From NCBI GenBank assembly GCA_004010935.1, contig CP026511.1, forward strand, positions 2,976,001 to 3,040,000: a DNA stretch of 64,000 bases. Reading direction: 5' to 3'. Position 1 is the stretch's first letter; the number at the start of each line of letters is the position of its first letter. This document shows positions 47,208 through 59,788 of the stretch, in pieces. The notes under the pieces are model-generated. The model was not told where the DNA came from. It made no database searches and saw only the letters and a list, made by a program, of their open reading frames with translations. This DNA is from Pseudomonadaceae bacterium SI-3 (lineage in GTDB: Bacteria; Pseudomonadota; Gammaproteobacteria; Pseudomonadales; Pseudomonadaceae). The position numbers were made by a program, and so were the translations under genes.

Positions 47208-47837
47208 TCAGCCTTGCTCTGGCTTGAAACGTACAACGAACCCGTCGAGCTTCTGCTGTCGCTGCAATTGGTCCCGCAGACGATTGGCTTCCGCCCGCTC
47301 CACCAAAGGCCCCACGAAAACCCGGTTCATCCCGTCAGCAGTACGTATGTAGGCGTTGTAGCCTTGAGATCGTAGTGTTTTCTCGAGCTTGTCGGCGTTT
47401 TCACGGCTGGAAAGGCTGGCCAGCTGAACAGACCAACTGACCGGCAGATTGGCTGCGTCCAACCGCTGCTCATCAGTCGCTGCCGGCTTGACCGGTGGAG
47501 GCGGAGCGCTTGCCGACTCGGGAGTGACCGGAGCAGGCTGTGATCCCACAGGAGCAGGATTGATGGGGTCCGCCGGGCTATTGGATTCAGCCACAGGCCC
47601 TTCTTCGATAATTTCGTAATTTTCTGGGATCGGGTCGACCTCTGGCTCAGGTACCTCTACAGGCTGTGTCTCGATTGCCGGTGTAGCCGGTGTTTCAGGC
47701 ATTGCGGGCGGATCGACGGCAACCTGCTGGCCCGCATCATCACGATTGAAAAGCATCGGCACGAATATCACGGCCAGCGCAACAAGCACCAACGCGCCGA
47801 CGATACGTTGCAACAATCCTCTATCCACCAAGAGCAT
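47208..47837 (-). CDS. dedD: DedD-like SPOR-domain cell-division protein
   Basis: A 209-residue protein: one N-terminal membrane helix (IVGALVLVALAVIFVPMLF), a Pro/Glu-rich periplasmic linker, and a C-terminal SPOR domain (last 77 residues, SVQLASLSSREN... RVFVGPLVERAEANR). SPOR proteins gather at the septum by binding denuded glycan strands. I chose the ATG at 47837, preceded by GGTGGAGG; it overlaps the folC 3' end by 17 bases. Its SPOR domain is the closest relative in the window of the one fused to GspD. Confidence 0.92.
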   Translation of the reverse strand: MLLVDRGLLQRIVGALVLVALAVIFVPMLFNRDDAGQQVAVDPPAMPETPATPAIETQPVEVPEPEVDPIPENYEIIEEGPVAESNSPADPINPAPVGSQPAPVTPESASAPPPPVKPAATDEQRLDAANLPVSWSVQLASLSSRENADKLEKTLRSQGYNAYIRTADGMNRVFVGPLVERAEANRLRDQLQRQQKLDGFVVRFKPEQG

Positions 47838-49125
47838 GCCCTCCACCAGATGCGTGCCGATCAAGCCAGGCCAGCGCTTCAGCCACGCAATAAAAAGAAC
47901 CAAACACCACTATCTCATCGCCCTCGCGCGCCTCATCACATTGCCGCTGGAGCGCCTCGGAGATGCCAGTGTAGATAGTGACCGCCTCGCCGCGCTCCAT
48001 CAATGCCGATCGCAACTCGTCCGCAGAGCGCGAGCGATGGGTGGGTAATGGTGCGACTGCCCAAGCATCAAAAACAGTCGCCAGCGCGTCAATGACACCC
48101 GAGAGATCCTTGTCAGCCAAAAGACCGAACACCGCGAGGCGGCGACCGGGCTTCGACTCCCGATGGAGCTGCTCAGCCAGATAGACAGCTGCGTGCGGGT
48201 TATGCCCAACGTCTAGAATTACCGAAAGCTCAACGCCGCGGCAGTAGACGGTACGGCGATCCAGGCGTCCGGTAACTCGGGTGCTCTGTAGCGCCTCGAC
48301 CAGTCGCTCAGGCTGCCAAGACGACTCGAGCAATGCAAACGCCTGTAGCGCTAGCGCAGCGTTATCCAGTGGCAGGGTCAGCATCGGCAGATCTGACAGC
48401 TCTCGGACGGCGCCTTGGGCGTCTATACCACGCCAATGCCAGCAGGCTGCTTCCCTACGCAGGTCGAAATCGCGCCCACGGACCATAAGCGGCACAGCGG
48501 ACCGAGCCGCGCTTTCCAGCATCGATTCTGGAGGGTCGGCGTCACCACATACCGCGGGCTTTGCAGCACGAAATATTCCGGCCTTTTCAAACGCCACGCT
48601 TTCGCGGGTCGTTCCAAGCCATTCGGCATGATCCAAGCCGATATTGGTTACCACTGCCACGTCGGCATCCACGATATTCACCGCGTCGAGACGCCCACCA
48701 AGCCCGACCTCCAATACCACGGCATCGAGCGCCTCACGCTCGAAAAGCCAGAAAGCAGCCAGCGTGCCCATTTCGAAATAGGTGAGAGAAACAGAGCCAC
48801 GCGCTTGCTCGACCGCCTCGAACGCTTCGCACAATGCCTCGTCTGTCGCATCGACTTGGTTGAAACGAACCCGCTCGTTGTAGCGCAACAGATGCGGCGA
48901 GCTGTAGACACCCACCGTCTTGCCCTGCCCCACCAACATTCGAGCAATGAAGGCGCAGGTGGATCCCTTGCCATTGGTACCTGTAACGGTGACGACCTGG
49001 CGAGCTGGACGCGTTAGCCCTAGCCTCGCGGCCACCTCTTGGCATCGTTCAAGGCCCATATCAATGGCAACGGGATGCAGCTGTTCAAGGTATCCGAGCC
49101 AGTCCTCCAGGCTCCGCTGGGTCAT
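47821..49125 (-). CDS. folC: bifunctional folylpolyglutamate / dihydrofolate synthase
   Basis: A 434-residue Mur-ligase-type enzyme that adds glutamate to dihydropteroate and to folates. The ATP loop is [16 protein letters not shown] near residue 45; [14 protein letters not shown] and the ThyX-like [10 protein letters not shown] block are conserved. The start overlaps the accD stop (ATGA), which couples them. The order accD-folC-dedD is conserved in gammaproteobacteria. Confidence 0.94.
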   Translation of the reverse strand: MTQRSLEDWLGYLEQLHPVAIDMGLERCQEVAARLGLTRPARQVVTVTGTNGKGSTCAFIARMLVGQGKTVGVYSSPHLLRYNERVRFNQVDATDEALCEAFEAVEQARGSVSLTYFEMGTLAAFWLFEREALDAVVLEVGLGGRLDAVNIVDADVAVVTNIGLDHAEWLGTTRESVAFEKAGIFRAAKPAVCGDADPPESMLESAARSAVPLMVRGRDFDLRREAACWHWRGIDAQGAVRELSDLPMLTLPLDNAALALQAFALLESSWQPERLVEALQSTRVTGRLDRRTVYCRGVELSVILDVGHNPHAAVYLAEQLHRESKPGRRLAVFGLLADKDLSGVIDALATVFDAWAVAPLPTHRSRSADELRSALMERGEAVTIYTGISEALQRQCDEAREGDEIVVFGSFYCVAEALAWLDRHASGGGHALGG

Positions 49126-50015
49126 GCGTCAGCCGTGACCAAAGCGGGCTCACCTGGAGTAGGCATTTGCTGCAGCTGAGCCAGCAGACGCGACAGACGA
49201 GCGCGCAACTCGGAACGAGGAACGATCAGGTCAATAGCGCCGTGATCAAGCAAGAACTCACTGCGCTGGAACCCTTCCGGAAGTTTTTCGCGCACAGTCT
49301 GCTCGATCACACGCGGGCCAGCAAAACCGATGAGCGCTTTAGGCTCCGCAACAATGACATCCCCCAGCATGGCCAGACTCGCCGATACGCCACCATAAAC
49401 CGGGTCGGTGAGGACGGAGATGAATGGCAACCCCTCTTCGCGCATACGAGCCAGGACAGCGGAGGTCTTGGCCATCTGCATCAACGAGATCAGCGCCTCT
49501 TGCATACGAGCACCACCGGATGCTGCGAAGCAGACCAGAGGGCAACGCTGCTCAAGCGCAGCGTTCGCAGCACGCACAAAACGCTCGCCAACTATTGCGC
49601 CCATGGAGCCGCCCATGAAGGAAAACTCGAATGCACAGGCTACTACTGGCATATGCATCAAGGTTCCGCGCATCGCAATCAGAGCATCCTTTTCCCCGGT
49701 TTGTTTCTGCGCAGCGGAGAGGCGATCCTTATACTTTTTGCTGTCCCGGAATTTCAATCGGTCAACAGGCTCGAGGTCCGCAGCTATTTCTTCACGCCCT
49801 TCCTTATCAAGGAAGATGTCCAGACGGGTGCGTGCGTCAATCCGCATGTGATGCTGACACTTCGGGCAAACGTCCAGAGTTTTTTCAAGCTCCGGCCGAT
49901 AGAGGACTGCCTCACACGACGGGCATTTGTGCCACAACCCTTCGGGCACTGAGCTTTTCTGCGTTTCCGAGCGCATGATCGAGGGGATCAGCTTGTCTAC
50001 CAGCCAGTTGCTCAT
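49122..50015 (-). CDS. accD: acetyl-CoA carboxylase carboxyltransferase, beta subunit
   Basis: A 297-residue subunit of the transferase that makes malonyl-CoA for fatty-acid synthesis. The N-terminal zinc ribbon is C31, C34, C50, C53 (CPSC, CPKC), followed by the crotonase-like core ([28 protein letters not shown]). I chose the ATG at 50015 (MSNWLVDKL) since GGAG lies at the right distance; the GTG five codons earlier sits on that site. No gene is visible in the 222-bp spacer upstream. Confidence 0.96.
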   Translation of the reverse strand: MSNWLVDKLIPSIMRSETQKSSVPEGLWHKCPSCEAVLYRPELEKTLDVCPKCQHHMRIDARTRLDIFLDKEGREEIAADLEPVDRLKFRDSKKYKDRLSAAQKQTGEKDALIAMRGTLMHMPVVACAFEFSFMGGSMGAIVGERFVRAANAALEQRCPLVCFAASGGARMQEALISLMQMAKTSAVLARMREEGLPFISVLTDPVYGGVSASLAMLGDVIVAEPKALIGFAGPRVIEQTVREKLPEGFQRSEFLLDHGAIDLIVPRSELRARLSRLLAQLQQMPTPGEPALVTADA

Positions 50016-50237
50016 GCTTTTATTCTCCACAGCTTGTCAGTCCCGCGCGTAACGTCTGCACGCACCGGCAAATTCATCGTTGCGACCGGTCTCCAATCGG
50101 AGTTCACTGCGTCGCGTAAGCGATAGGCCTTAAGGCGCTGTCGCTGAGACTCGAGTCATCGCGCATCTACGGCGATGCATGAATGGCGGCTCGCCAGCAC
50201 AGCGAACTGTAACTGGACGGCAAACGTCCTAGGTTCG

Positions 50238-50861
50238 TCACATCGACGCCCTTATCAACCGAACGAATTCCATCACACAATCAGGATCTTTAATGCCTTT
50301 GCTGAGCTCCACTCCGCCGCTGACATCGACGGCATATGGCCGCACTTCGGCCACAGCCTGCTGGACGTTTTGGCACGTGAGCCCGCCAGCGAGTATCAAG
50401 GGCTTGGGCAGATCAGTCGGGATCAGTGACCAGTCGAAAACCTCTCCAGTCCCACCTGGAACGCCTGCAACGAACGTATCAAGCAGAATGGCACTGGCGC
50501 CCGCATAGCGCGCAGCCTGCCGTCGAACATCCTCGCCCGCCTGGACTCGGAGTGCCTTGTACCAAGGCCGACAGAACCCTTCGCAGTCGGCGGGGGCTTC
50601 GTCACCGTGAAACTGAAGCATGTCCAGCGGCACCGCATCTAACGTTTCGTTGATCTCGCAACGCGACGCGTTAACGAATAAGCCTACAGTGGTGACGAAC
50701 GGCGGCAGTGCGACAACGATTCTCTGCGCCTGCTGAATGCTGACGGCCCGAGGGCTTTTGGCATAGAACACAAGGCCGATTGCGTCCGCCCCGGCATCAG
50801 CTGCGACAAGCGCATCCTCGACTCGGGTTATTCCACATATCTTGCTACGAACGATAGGCAA
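50238..50861 (-). CDS. trpF: phosphoribosylanthranilate isomerase
   Basis: A 207-residue TIM-barrel enzyme of tryptophan synthesis. It has the active-site KICGITR motif with the catalytic Cys, [19 protein letters not shown], and the phosphate-binding LAGGL and AVDVSGGVE blocks near the end. The only start consistent with family length is the TTG at 50861 ([10 protein letters not shown]), with AGG about nine bases upstream; a far upstream in-frame ATG adds a non-homologous hydrophobic tail. It lies alone between truA and accD, apart from other trp genes, as in other pseudomonads. Confidence 0.93.
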   Translation of the reverse strand: MPIVRSKICGITRVEDALVAADAGADAIGLVFYAKSPRAVSIQQAQRIVVALPPFVTTVGLFVNASRCEINETLDAVPLDMLQFHGDEAPADCEGFCRPWYKALRVQAGEDVRRQAARYAGASAILLDTFVAGVPGGTGEVFDWSLIPTDLPKPLILAGGLTCQNVQQAVAEVRPYAVDVSGGVELSKGIKDPDCVMEFVRLIRASM

Positions 50862-50979
50862 CGGCGGACACCTGCGATAGAAGACCCAGGATGGTAACAA
50901 AAGCACCAGAGGCTGCAACCTGCATCGTTCAGCCGCATCACCACCTGCGCCGCGCCAGTTTCAGTTTGGGCTTTTTGCC

Positions 50980-51849
50980 TCAGCGCGGGAGTGCCCGCAC
51001 ATCCGGCAGGCCGGACAGAAAGTGCGGCCCCAAATAGCGTTCAGGTAATTGGAACTGATCGGGATAGTCCACCTGGACGAGGTACAGCCCAAAAGGGTGA
51101 GCCGTCACCCCACCAGTTCGCCTTACACGTGACTCCAATACCTCCCGCGCCCATTTGACAGGTTGCTCGCCGGCGCCGATTGTCATGAGCACGCCAGCGA
51201 AGTTCCGGACCATATGATGCAGAAAAGCGTTAGCACGTACGTCGAGCACAATAAGCCTGCCATGCTGGAGCAATTCAAAATGATGAATCGTCTTGATGGG
51301 CGACTTTGCCTGGCATTGGCGCGCCCGAAATGCGCTGAAGTCATGAGTTCCGACGAAGGTCTTCGCCGCTTCACGCATGAGTGCGATATCCAGGGGACGG
51401 TGATTCCAGGTCACTTCCTCTGCTAGGTGGGCAGGCCGGATATGATCGTTGTAAATCACGTAACGGTAACGGCGGGCCATGGCGCTGAACCGTGCATCGA
51501 AGCTGCTCGGCATCTCCTTGGCCCAAGCCACGCTGATATCGCTGGGCAGGTTTTGATTCGCACCCATCACCCAGGCGTGCATGGATCGTTTTACCGGCGT
51601 ATCGAAATGCACGACCTGGGCACACGCATGAACGAGCGCATCGGTACGCCCAGCACAACTCAACGTGACCGAATGCCCCCCGGCGACCTTGCTCAAGGCG
51701 TTTTCTAAAGACAGCTGAATGGAGGGCACGCCGTCACGCTGCCTTTGGAAGCCACGATACCGGGCGCCTTTGTATTCAACCCCGAGGGCAATTCTGAAAA
51801 CGTCAGCGGCAGCCGATGAGGCTGCCGCTTGGTGTACTGCTTCGATCAT
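50980..51849 (-). CDS. truA: tRNA pseudouridine(38-40) synthase
   Basis: A 289-residue enzyme modifying U38-U40 in the tRNA anticodon arm. The catalytic aspartate is D70 in CAGRTDALVHA; RYRYVIYND and FLHHMVRNFAGVL blocks follow. The ATG at 51849 comes two bases after the fimV stop, so translation is probably coupled to fimV. Confidence 0.95.
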   Translation of the reverse strand: MIEAVHQAAASSAAADVFRIALGVEYKGARYRGFQRQRDGVPSIQLSLENALSKVAGGHSVTLSCAGRTDALVHACAQVVHFDTPVKRSMHAWVMGANQNLPSDISVAWAKEMPSSFDARFSAMARRYRYVIYNDHIRPAHLAEEVTWNHRPLDIALMREAAKTFVGTHDFSAFRARQCQAKSPIKTIHHFELLQHGRLIVLDVRANAFLHHMVRNFAGVLMTIGAGEQPVKWAREVLESRVRRTGGVTAHPFGLYLVQVDYPDQFQLPERYLGPHFLSGLPDVRALPR

Positions 51850-51851
51850 AG

Positions 51852-54587
51852 TCAGGCTAGTTTAGCGAGCATCTCTCGCGCTTCTTGCTGCTGGGTGTCA
51901 CTTCCCTCGCTCATGACCTCGTCAAGAATATCGCGAGCGCCTTCGGCATCGCCCATGTCGATGTAAGCCCGCGCGAGGTCCAGCTTGGTAGTGGTCTCAT
52001 CGGTATCGGCAAAGAAGTCGAAATCGTCATCCAGAGCCTCAGGCGCCGAAGCGGCAGGCTCTGCTGCAGCCGCCGCCACTTCGGGCGACGGATCAACCGG
52101 CTCATTGAAGTCCCGCGACAGATCCTCAAGCTCGGCCTCTACCACTTCCAATTCTGATGACAAGGTTTCTGGTGCTGCCGGTGCTACAGGCTCGTCATCC
52201 AACGACAGGTCGAACTCGTCCGGCATGTCAGCGGGCTGCGCTGCGTCAGTAAGCTCAAAGTCAAACTCATCCACCGACTCGGTCGAGGCTGGCTTTGCCT
52301 CGTCACCGAAACCCAGCATCAGGTCTTCATCACGAGTAGAACTGCTGGGCTGCTCGTCTAGATCAAGCGAGAAGCCGGCCAGCTCATCGTCCAATGACAC
52401 ATTCTCGGTTGCTGCCGGCTCGTCTAGATCGAAGGAGAAATCGTCGGCAGATTGCTCTTGGGCTGCGACCTCGAGACTGATTTCGTCGAAGTTGACATCA
52501 TCCAATTCCGGCGTGGCTTCGCTAGCTGGCGCTACGGGTGCAACCGCCAGGTCATCGTCCAGCTCGAGATCATCGAGGCTCAGATCGAAGTCATCGTCCG
52601 CCTTTTGCTCCGTCACCGGGGCTGGCTCTTCCAGCTCGAGATCATCCAGACTGAAGGTGTCAAAATCATCGCTTGTAGAGGCAGAGGCAGCCGCAGCACC
52701 AAAACCGGCCGCCGCCATCGCTGGATAACGGGCCTTTGTCTGCTCGATCTCCGCAAACGAACCACCTATTTCGCGAAGCTCAGCCTCTTGCCTCGCGAAT
52801 CCATCTCGATCGCCCAGTTCGGCATAGACCTCCATGAGCTTCAGCCGCAGGTCGCTACGCTGCGGCTCGTCGTTCAACGCGTTCTGTAGCAGTTCGGCAG
52901 CCTGATTAAAACGACCGTAAGCAATATAAATATCCGCCTCGGCCAAGGGATCATTACCCGCGCCAGCAAGCGAATCTGCTGAGACCTGTTCAGCATCGTG
53001 CGCGGCGCCTAGATCGGCCGAATCGCTCTCAGCCGACTCCAGCTCCGCCTGAGCGACATAAAAATTATCAGTCGAATTGTCGGCAAGAAGGCTTTCCTGC
53101 AGTTCGGCCTCTTTCATCGCGTTACGACGTGATAGCACCGTTAATCCGACCAGTAACAGCAGTAACGCGCTGCCGCCCAGAACACCGAGCAGAACGGGAC
53201 TGGCCAACAACTCGTCGATGTAGCCGTCGGTCTCTGGCTCTTGCGGAGCGGCAACCGGCTCGGCCGGCACAACAGGTGCTTGCTCGGCCTGCGTAGGAGG
53301 CTCTATGGTTTCGCTCTGAGGGGCCTGCGACGCTGCGTCCGGGCTCGCATCGGCCCCAGCACCAAGCTGAGAATCTCCTTCAGCAGCCTCGGGCGCAAGC
53401 TCAGCGCTTGTGCCAGTCTCTTCGGCCGAAGGGGTCAAAGGCGCAGCGACACCTGCTCCTGCTTCCGTCCCGGCCGCGAGCTGTGCCTGCAATTTTGCTA
53501 ACTGGTCGTCTTTCAGCTGCATCAGACGCTGCAGCTTGTCCAGCTGCCCCTGCAGGTCGCTGAGACGATCCTTCAGGTCAAGATTTTCGCGACGGCTGGA
53601 ATCGAGGCTCTCTTCGCTAACAGCTAGCTTGTCGCGCAATGCGGCCGCATCACCACCAGCCCCTTCATCACTTCCAACGGTCGACTTGCCAGGTTCTGGA
53701 GCAACTAGCCGGAGATTGTCACCCTGTTCGCTGCGCGAAGGCGCAGCACCTGCCGAGCCACGCTGAGTGGCGTCGAGCTGACGAGCAGCTGGTGCTGCCG
53801 AGCCTGAAGCCTGGCGCCAGCTCGCGTTCTGCTGCGCGACCTGCTGAATAGCCTCGGCTTGCGAACGACTGCCAATTTGCTCGGCAGTAGGGAGACGGAG
53901 CACCTGACCATTCTTCATGCGGTTGATGTTATTGCCAATAAAGGCGTTGGGATTAAGATCCTGAATGGCCAACATTGTTTGATGGACCGTGCCGCCCTGG
54001 CGTGCACGCTCAGCGATCTCCCACAGCGTGTCGTTAGGCGTGACCTTGTACTGGTCGCTTGAGGAGGCAGCGCTGGAGGCGGGCGTAGAAGTAGGTCGTG
54101 TCGCGACCTGCGGCGCTGCGGCAGGCCGGGAAATCGGAGCAGCCACAGGCAGTTGCGGCGCGACCGAAGCGGCAATCTCCGGCGAGTAAAGTGGCGGGTC
54201 CAGAAGCAACGTGTACTCACGCAGGAGCCGCCCGCTTGGCCAGAGCACTTCGATCAGGAAATTTAGATAGGGTTCGCGGACCGGTTTGGTCGAAGACACC
54301 CGAATGACGCTTTTGCCGTCTGGGCGCAAAATCGGAGTAAAAGTCAGGTCCGTCAGGAAGTATTGGCGATCGACACCTGCCCGATTGAAGTCTTCAGCGG
54401 ACGCCAGAACCGGCACAACTTCACCGGGCGCTAACGTTTTCGCGTCCAGCAGTTCGATTTCAGCCACCAGCGGTTGATTCAGCGAGGACTTCAGCGTGAC
54501 CTCGCCCAAGCCCAGCGCATAAGCCATTTCGGAAGTCAGCGCGGTAGCAGCCGCGATTGCCAGCACCAGATTGCGAACCCGAACCAT
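51852..54587 (-). CDS. fimV: FimV-type polar peptidoglycan-binding protein
   Basis: A 911-residue inner-membrane protein needed in relatives for type IV pilus assembly, twitching and polar targeting. It has a signal-like N-terminus, a conserved FimV N-terminal domain (residues 26-135), a LysM motif at 180-234 (YKVTPNDTLWEIAERARQGG), a coiled coil near 315-370 and one membrane helix near 465-485. A very acidic cytoplasmic part with TPR-like helices follows (DIYIAYGRFNQAAELLQNAL; KLDLARAYIDMGDAEGARDIL at the end). Repeated FSLDDLELE-type motifs fill the acidic region. Length matches P. aeruginosa FimV (about 920). Confidence 0.95.
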   Translation of the reverse strand: MVRVRNLVLAIAAATALTSEMAYALGLGEVTLKSSLNQPLVAEIELLDAKTLAPGEVVPVLASAEDFNRAGVDRQYFLTDLTFTPILRPDGKSVIRVSSTKPVREPYLNFLIEVLWPSGRLLREYTLLLDPPLYSPEIAASVAPQLPVAAPISRPAAAPQVATRPTSTPASSAASSSDQYKVTPNDTLWEIAERARQGGTVHQTMLAIQDLNPNAFIGNNINRMKNGQVLRLPTAEQIGSRSQAEAIQQVAQQNASWRQASGSAAPAARQLDATQRGSAGAAPSRSEQGDNLRLVAPEPGKSTVGSDEGAGGDAAALRDKLAVSEESLDSSRRENLDLKDRLSDLQGQLDKLQRLMQLKDDQLAKLQAQLAAGTEAGAGVAAPLTPSAEETGTSAELAPEAAEGDSQLGAGADASPDAASQAPQSETIEPPTQAEQAPVVPAEPVAAPQEPETDGYIDELLASPVLLGVLGGSALLLLLVGLTVLSRRNAMKEAELQESLLADNSTDNFYVAQAELESAESDSADLGAAHDAEQVSADSLAGAGNDPLAEADIYIAYGRFNQAAELLQNALNDEPQRSDLRLKLMEVYAELGDRDGFARQEAELREIGGSFAEIEQTKARYPAMAAAGFGAAAASASTSDDFDTFSLDDLELEEPAPVTEQKADDDFDLSLDDLELDDDLAVAPVAPASEATPELDDVNFDEISLEVAAQEQSADDFSFDLDEPAATENVSLDDELAGFSLDLDEQPSSSTRDEDLMLGFGDEAKPASTESVDEFDFELTDAAQPADMPDEFDLSLDDEPVAPAAPETLSSELEVVEAELEDLSRDFNEPVDPSPEVAAAAAEPAASAPEALDDDFDFFADTDETTTKLDLARAYIDMGDAEGARDILDEVMSEGSDTQQQEAREMLAKLA

Positions 54588-54738
54588 TGTGTAAATCCTT
54601 GTTTTTTAACTTTTCTCGGATCTTCGAGAGGGTCTTATAGTCACTGCCTGCGCCCGCCAGGTGGCGGTCCCCCGTCAGCGATAAGCCTAAACAGCGTTGT
54701 TAGCTAGAATAATTCTTCGAACTTCCAGCAAGTATCTT

Positions 54739-54830
54739 TTACAGATAGTGTTTTATCAACAACTCACCAGACCAGGCAGCGTTGCCCACTACGCCTTTTC
54801 GCACGTTATCAGACCCAATCCACAAATTAG
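54739..54830 (-). pseudogene. 3' remnant of a second asd-like (usg-1) gene
   Basis: On the minus strand the last 30 codons before the TAA read GANLWIGSDNVRKGV then VGNAAWSGELLIKHYL. This resembles the C-terminus of the asd-like USG-1 protein found between asd and fimV in P. aeruginosa (PA3116; from memory its end is NLWIVSDNVRKG... GELLIKHYL). Here the rest of the gene (about 1 kb) is missing. The surrounding frame (54739-55026) is open but its upstream residues match nothing I know. The whole 493-bp spacer 54588-55080 otherwise holds only the asd terminator and, presumably, the fimV promoter. Confidence 0.7.
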
Positions 54831-55026
54831 CTCCGCGGGCTTCAAGCAAGTCGCAACTGCTGGCGACCTGCGTTCGCCGAGTGCTGGCTTTTTCAAACCA
54901 CTTAAGCGCACCACTGTAGCGGAAAGCATTCTTGACACTGAACATTCGAGACTTAACCCGACGAAATACCAGGGAAACGCCACCTCGACTATGCCATTCC
55001 GCATGCGTCTCGGTGGGTTCCGGCAC

Positions 55027-55063
55027 AAAAAAAGCGCCGCGGGGTTGCCGAGGCGCTTCTGGT
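55027..55063 (-). terminator. asd terminator
   Basis: On the minus strand AAGCGCC-(TCGGCAACCCCGC)-GGCGCTT followed by a T run (CTTTTTTTG), 18 bases after the asd stop. Confidence 0.85.
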
Positions 55064-55080
55064 ATCGCTTTTGTCTAGGA

Positions 55081-56193
55081 TTAACGCTCTAGGAGAATGC
55101 GCAACATGCGGCGTAACGGCTCGGCCGCCCCCCAAAGCAGCTGATCGCCGACGGTAAATGCACCGAGGTAATGCGACCCCATGTTCAGCTTGCGCAGGCG
55201 GCCGACCGGGACACTCAATGTGCCAGTCACCGAAGTCGGGCTCAGCTCCTGCATGCTTGAGTCACGATGGTTCAGAACAAGCTTTACCCAAGGGTTGTGC
55301 TGGCTAATCATGCCTTCGATATCGGAGATAGGCACGTCCTTGTTCAGCTTGATGGTCAACGCTTGGCTGTGGCAACGCATGGCGCCGACACGAACACAAA
55401 TACCATCCACCGGAATCGGGCTTTTGAATCGACCCAGGATCTTGTTGGTTTCCGCCTGGGCCTTCCATTCTTCGCGGCTCTGCCCGTTCGGTAGCTCCTT
55501 GTCGATGTAAGGGATCAAGCTACCGGCGAGTGGAACGCCAAAGTTATCGACCGGGAACGCCTCCGAGCGCTGGCATTCGGCAACTTTTCGATCGATGTCC
55601 AGAATGGCACTAGCCGGGTCAGCAAGCTCGTCAGCGACCGAAGCATTGATACTTCCCATCTGCTTGATCAGCTCACGCATGTTCTGCGCACCGGCACCAG
55701 ACGCGGCCTGATAAGTCATCGCACTCATCCAGTCGACCAGCCCATGCTCGAACAGACCGCCAAGCCCCATCAGCATCAAGCTGACGGTGCAATTGCCACC
55801 GATGTAATTGCGCGTGCCCGCATCCAGCTGATGGTCGATGACCTTGCGGTTCACCGGGTCCAGCACGATAACCGCGTCGTCGTGCATGCGCAGCGTGGAC
55901 GCCGCATCGATCCAGTAGCCCTTCCAGCCCGCCTCACGCAGCTTCGGGAAGACTTCACTGGTGTAGTCGCCACCTTGGCAAGTGAGAACTACATCGAGAG
56001 TTTTCAGCTCGTCGATGCTGTAGGCATCCTCCAGCGGCGCTATTTCCTTGCCGATCGAAGGACCCTGACCGCCGACGTTGGAGGTGGTAAAGAACACCGG
56101 CTCGATCAGGTCGAAATCCCGCTCCTCCAGCATCCGCTGCATGAGCACGGAACCAACCATACCGCGCCAACCGATCAGACCTACACGTTTCAT
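55081..56193 (-). CDS. asd: aspartate-semialdehyde dehydrogenase
   Basis: A 370-residue enzyme reducing aspartyl phosphate to aspartate semialdehyde for lysine, threonine, methionine and diaminopimelate. NADP-binding [14 protein letters not shown] is at the start, the active-site cysteine lies in [15 protein letters not shown], and the C-terminus [19 protein letters not shown] matches the gammaproteobacterial form. The ATG at 56193 has AGGTG upstream. It is separated from leuB by 185 bp. Confidence 0.96.
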   Translation of the reverse strand: MKRVGLIGWRGMVGSVLMQRMLEERDFDLIEPVFFTTSNVGGQGPSIGKEIAPLEDAYSIDELKTLDVVLTCQGGDYTSEVFPKLREAGWKGYWIDAASTLRMHDDAVIVLDPVNRKVIDHQLDAGTRNYIGGNCTVSLMLMGLGGLFEHGLVDWMSAMTYQAASGAGAQNMRELIKQMGSINASVADELADPASAILDIDRKVAECQRSEAFPVDNFGVPLAGSLIPYIDKELPNGQSREEWKAQAETNKILGRFKSPIPVDGICVRVGAMRCHSQALTIKLNKDVPISDIEGMISQHNPWVKLVLNHRDSSMQELSPTSVTGTLSVPVGRLRKLNMGSHYLGAFTVGDQLLWGAAEPLRRMLRILLER

Positions 56194-56378
56194 CGCAACT
56201 ACACCTATATATATGTGGCCCGCGGGACGGGCCGTCGATAAACAAAGACGCTTTCGGGTTCAAAAGCGCGGGCGCGTTGTTCATACACATCAAACACCAC
56301 GCCTCGCACTATTCGGCGTTTCCGCCTAGCCGTCGCCCGCTAGCGCTATCAACGGCCGGTGCAATGGGGCCAGAGAGA

Positions 56379-57461
56379 TTACAACTTCGCGAGCGCCGCG
56401 ACTACCGCATCGCCCATCACCTGAGTATTCGCTTTTTCACAACCTTCGGACCAGATATCACCTGTTCGCAATCCCTGGTCGAGCACGTTGCTGACTGCCT
56501 TCTCGATCGCATCTGCGGCAGCGACCTGGTTGAAGCTGTAGCGAAGCATCATCGACACCGAGAGGATCGTTGCCAGCGGATTGGCGATACCCTTCCCGGC
56601 TATATCCGGAGCTGAACCATGGCAAGGCTCGAACATGCCTTTATTGTTCGAGTCGAGCGAAGCAGAAGGCAGCATGCCGATCGAGCCGGTCAACATGGAA
56701 GCTTCGTCCGACAGAATGTCGCCGAACATGTTGTCGGTGACGATCACGTCGAACTGCTTCGGCGAGCGTACCAACTGCATCGCTGCGTTATCGACATACA
56801 TATGGCTAAGCTCGACATCCGGATAATCTTTGCCGACCTCCTCCACAACAGCGCGCCACAGCTGACTGGATGCCAGTACGTTCGCCTTGTCCACCGAGCA
56901 GAGCTTCTTGCCTCGAACAAGAGCCATGTCGAAACCGACCTTGGCTATGCGGCGGATCTCGCTTTCGCTGTAGGGCAGCGTATCGAACGCCATACGCTCG
57001 CCATTTTCCAGCGTTTTGCTCTCACGGGGCTGGCCGAAATAGATGCCGCCAGTCAGCTCCCGGACAATGAGAATATCCAGACCGGACACGATCTCCGGCT
57101 TAAGGCTAGAGGCAGCCGCCAGCTGCGGGTACAGCAGCGCCGGTCGCAGATTCCCGAAGAGGCCCAGCTGGGAGCGAATTTTCAACAAGCCACGCTCGGG
57201 GCGGATGGCCGGATCGATGGCGTCCCACTTCGGCCCGCCAACCGCGCCCAGCAGAATGGCGTCCGCCGCACGAGCACGCTCCAGCGTCTCGTCAGCCAGT
57301 GGTACGCCATATTTATCGACCGCCGCGCCACCCAGCTCGTCATAGCTCAACTCGAAATCGAGTTGAAACTTGTGGTTGGCCAGTTCCAGCACCTTGACCG
57401 CTTCGGCCATGATTTCAGGGCCGATACCGTCGCCCGGAAGAATTAAAATCTGCTTGGACAT
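56379..57461 (-). CDS. leuB: 3-isopropylmalate dehydrogenase
   Basis: A 360-residue NAD-dependent enzyme of leucine synthesis that oxidises and decarboxylates 3-isopropylmalate. Motifs include [14 protein letters not shown] at the start, [21 protein letters not shown], and the metal/NAD block [17 protein letters not shown] with later [12 protein letters not shown]. The ATG at 57461 has AAAGGGA upstream. Only 66 bases separate it from leuD; P. aeruginosa has an extra gene there as I recall. Confidence 0.96.
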   Translation of the reverse strand: MSKQILILPGDGIGPEIMAEAVKVLELANHKFQLDFELSYDELGGAAVDKYGVPLADETLERARAADAILLGAVGGPKWDAIDPAIRPERGLLKIRSQLGLFGNLRPALLYPQLAAASSLKPEIVSGLDILIVRELTGGIYFGQPRESKTLENGERMAFDTLPYSESEIRRIAKVGFDMALVRGKKLCSVDKANVLASSQLWRAVVEEVGKDYPDVELSHMYVDNAAMQLVRSPKQFDVIVTDNMFGDILSDEASMLTGSIGMLPSASLDSNNKGMFEPCHGSAPDIAGKGIANPLATILSVSMMLRYSFNQVAAADAIEKAVSNVLDQGLRTGDIWSEGCEKANTQVMGDAVVAALAKL

Positions 57462-57527
57462 TGATAAATTTCCCTTTGGAATAACTGAAAGCCACGAGCA
57501 AGTGGCTTGAGCTCGCCGCTTCTTTAT

Positions 57528-58175
57528 TTACTTAATAGCGCCAAACAACCAGGGCTGGTTCTGTTGATGACGGGTTTCAAACGTCTTGATGGCCTCAGCG
57601 TCTTGCAGAGTCAGGCCGATATCATCCAATCCGTTAAGCAGGCAGTGCTTGCGAAATGCATCGACCTCGAAGCCGTACTGAACACCGTCCGGACGGGTAA
57701 CCGTCTGAGCAGCAAGGTCTACAGTGAGCTGATAACCCTCAGTGGCCTCTGCCTGTTCAAACAGTTCGTCGACCTCTTCTTCCTTCAGGACGATCGGCAG
57801 CAGGCCATTCTTGAAGCTGTTGTTGTAGAAGATGTCGGCAAAGCTCGGCGCGATGATCGTCCGGAAGCCATATTCTTCCAGCGCCCAGGGCGCGTGCTCA
57901 CGGGATGAACCGCAACCGAAGTTCTCACGCGCAAGCAGGACGCTAGCCCCCTGATAACGCGGAAAATTCAACACGAAATCCTGGTTCACGGGGCGAGTCG
58001 AACAATCCTGATTGGGCTGCCCGACATCCAGATAGCGCCACTCATCGAACAGATTGGGCCCGAAACCGGTGCGTTTGATCGACTTGAGAAACTGCTTGGG
58101 GATGATCTGATCGGTGTCGACGTTGGCGCGGTCGAGCGGCGCGACGAGACCGGTGTGCTGGGTAAATGCTCTCAT
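57528..58175 (-). CDS. leuD: 3-isopropylmalate dehydratase, small subunit
   Basis: A 215-residue swivel domain of isopropylmalate isomerase. The start [30 protein letters not shown] and the block [14 protein letters not shown] are diagnostic. The ATG has a strong GAGGAG site and follows the leuC stop by 10 bases. Confidence 0.96.
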   Translation of the reverse strand: MRAFTQHTGLVAPLDRANVDTDQIIPKQFLKSIKRTGFGPNLFDEWRYLDVGQPNQDCSTRPVNQDFVLNFPRYQGASVLLARENFGCGSSREHAPWALEEYGFRTIIAPSFADIFYNNSFKNGLLPIVLKEEEVDELFEQAEATEGYQLTVDLAAQTVTRPDGVQYGFEVDAFRKHCLLNGLDDIGLTLQDAEAIKTFETRHQQNQPWLFGAIK

Positions 58176-58185
58176 GGTGGTCTCC

Positions 58186-59613
<1,428 letters not shown>

Positions 59614-59788
59614 CGGACTTTCCTCATCAGTGCGTTGGGCAATAGCCCTTTTGCTTATGAGGTCATGCTAGGGACTTGCAATGGATTACTCAAATTCATA
59701 TTTTTCATCTTACTCATTCCTTAACGGAATACTGACACCTATCCTCATGCTAATGACGTCAGTCCAACACCGATGACCGGAGCCAGCC

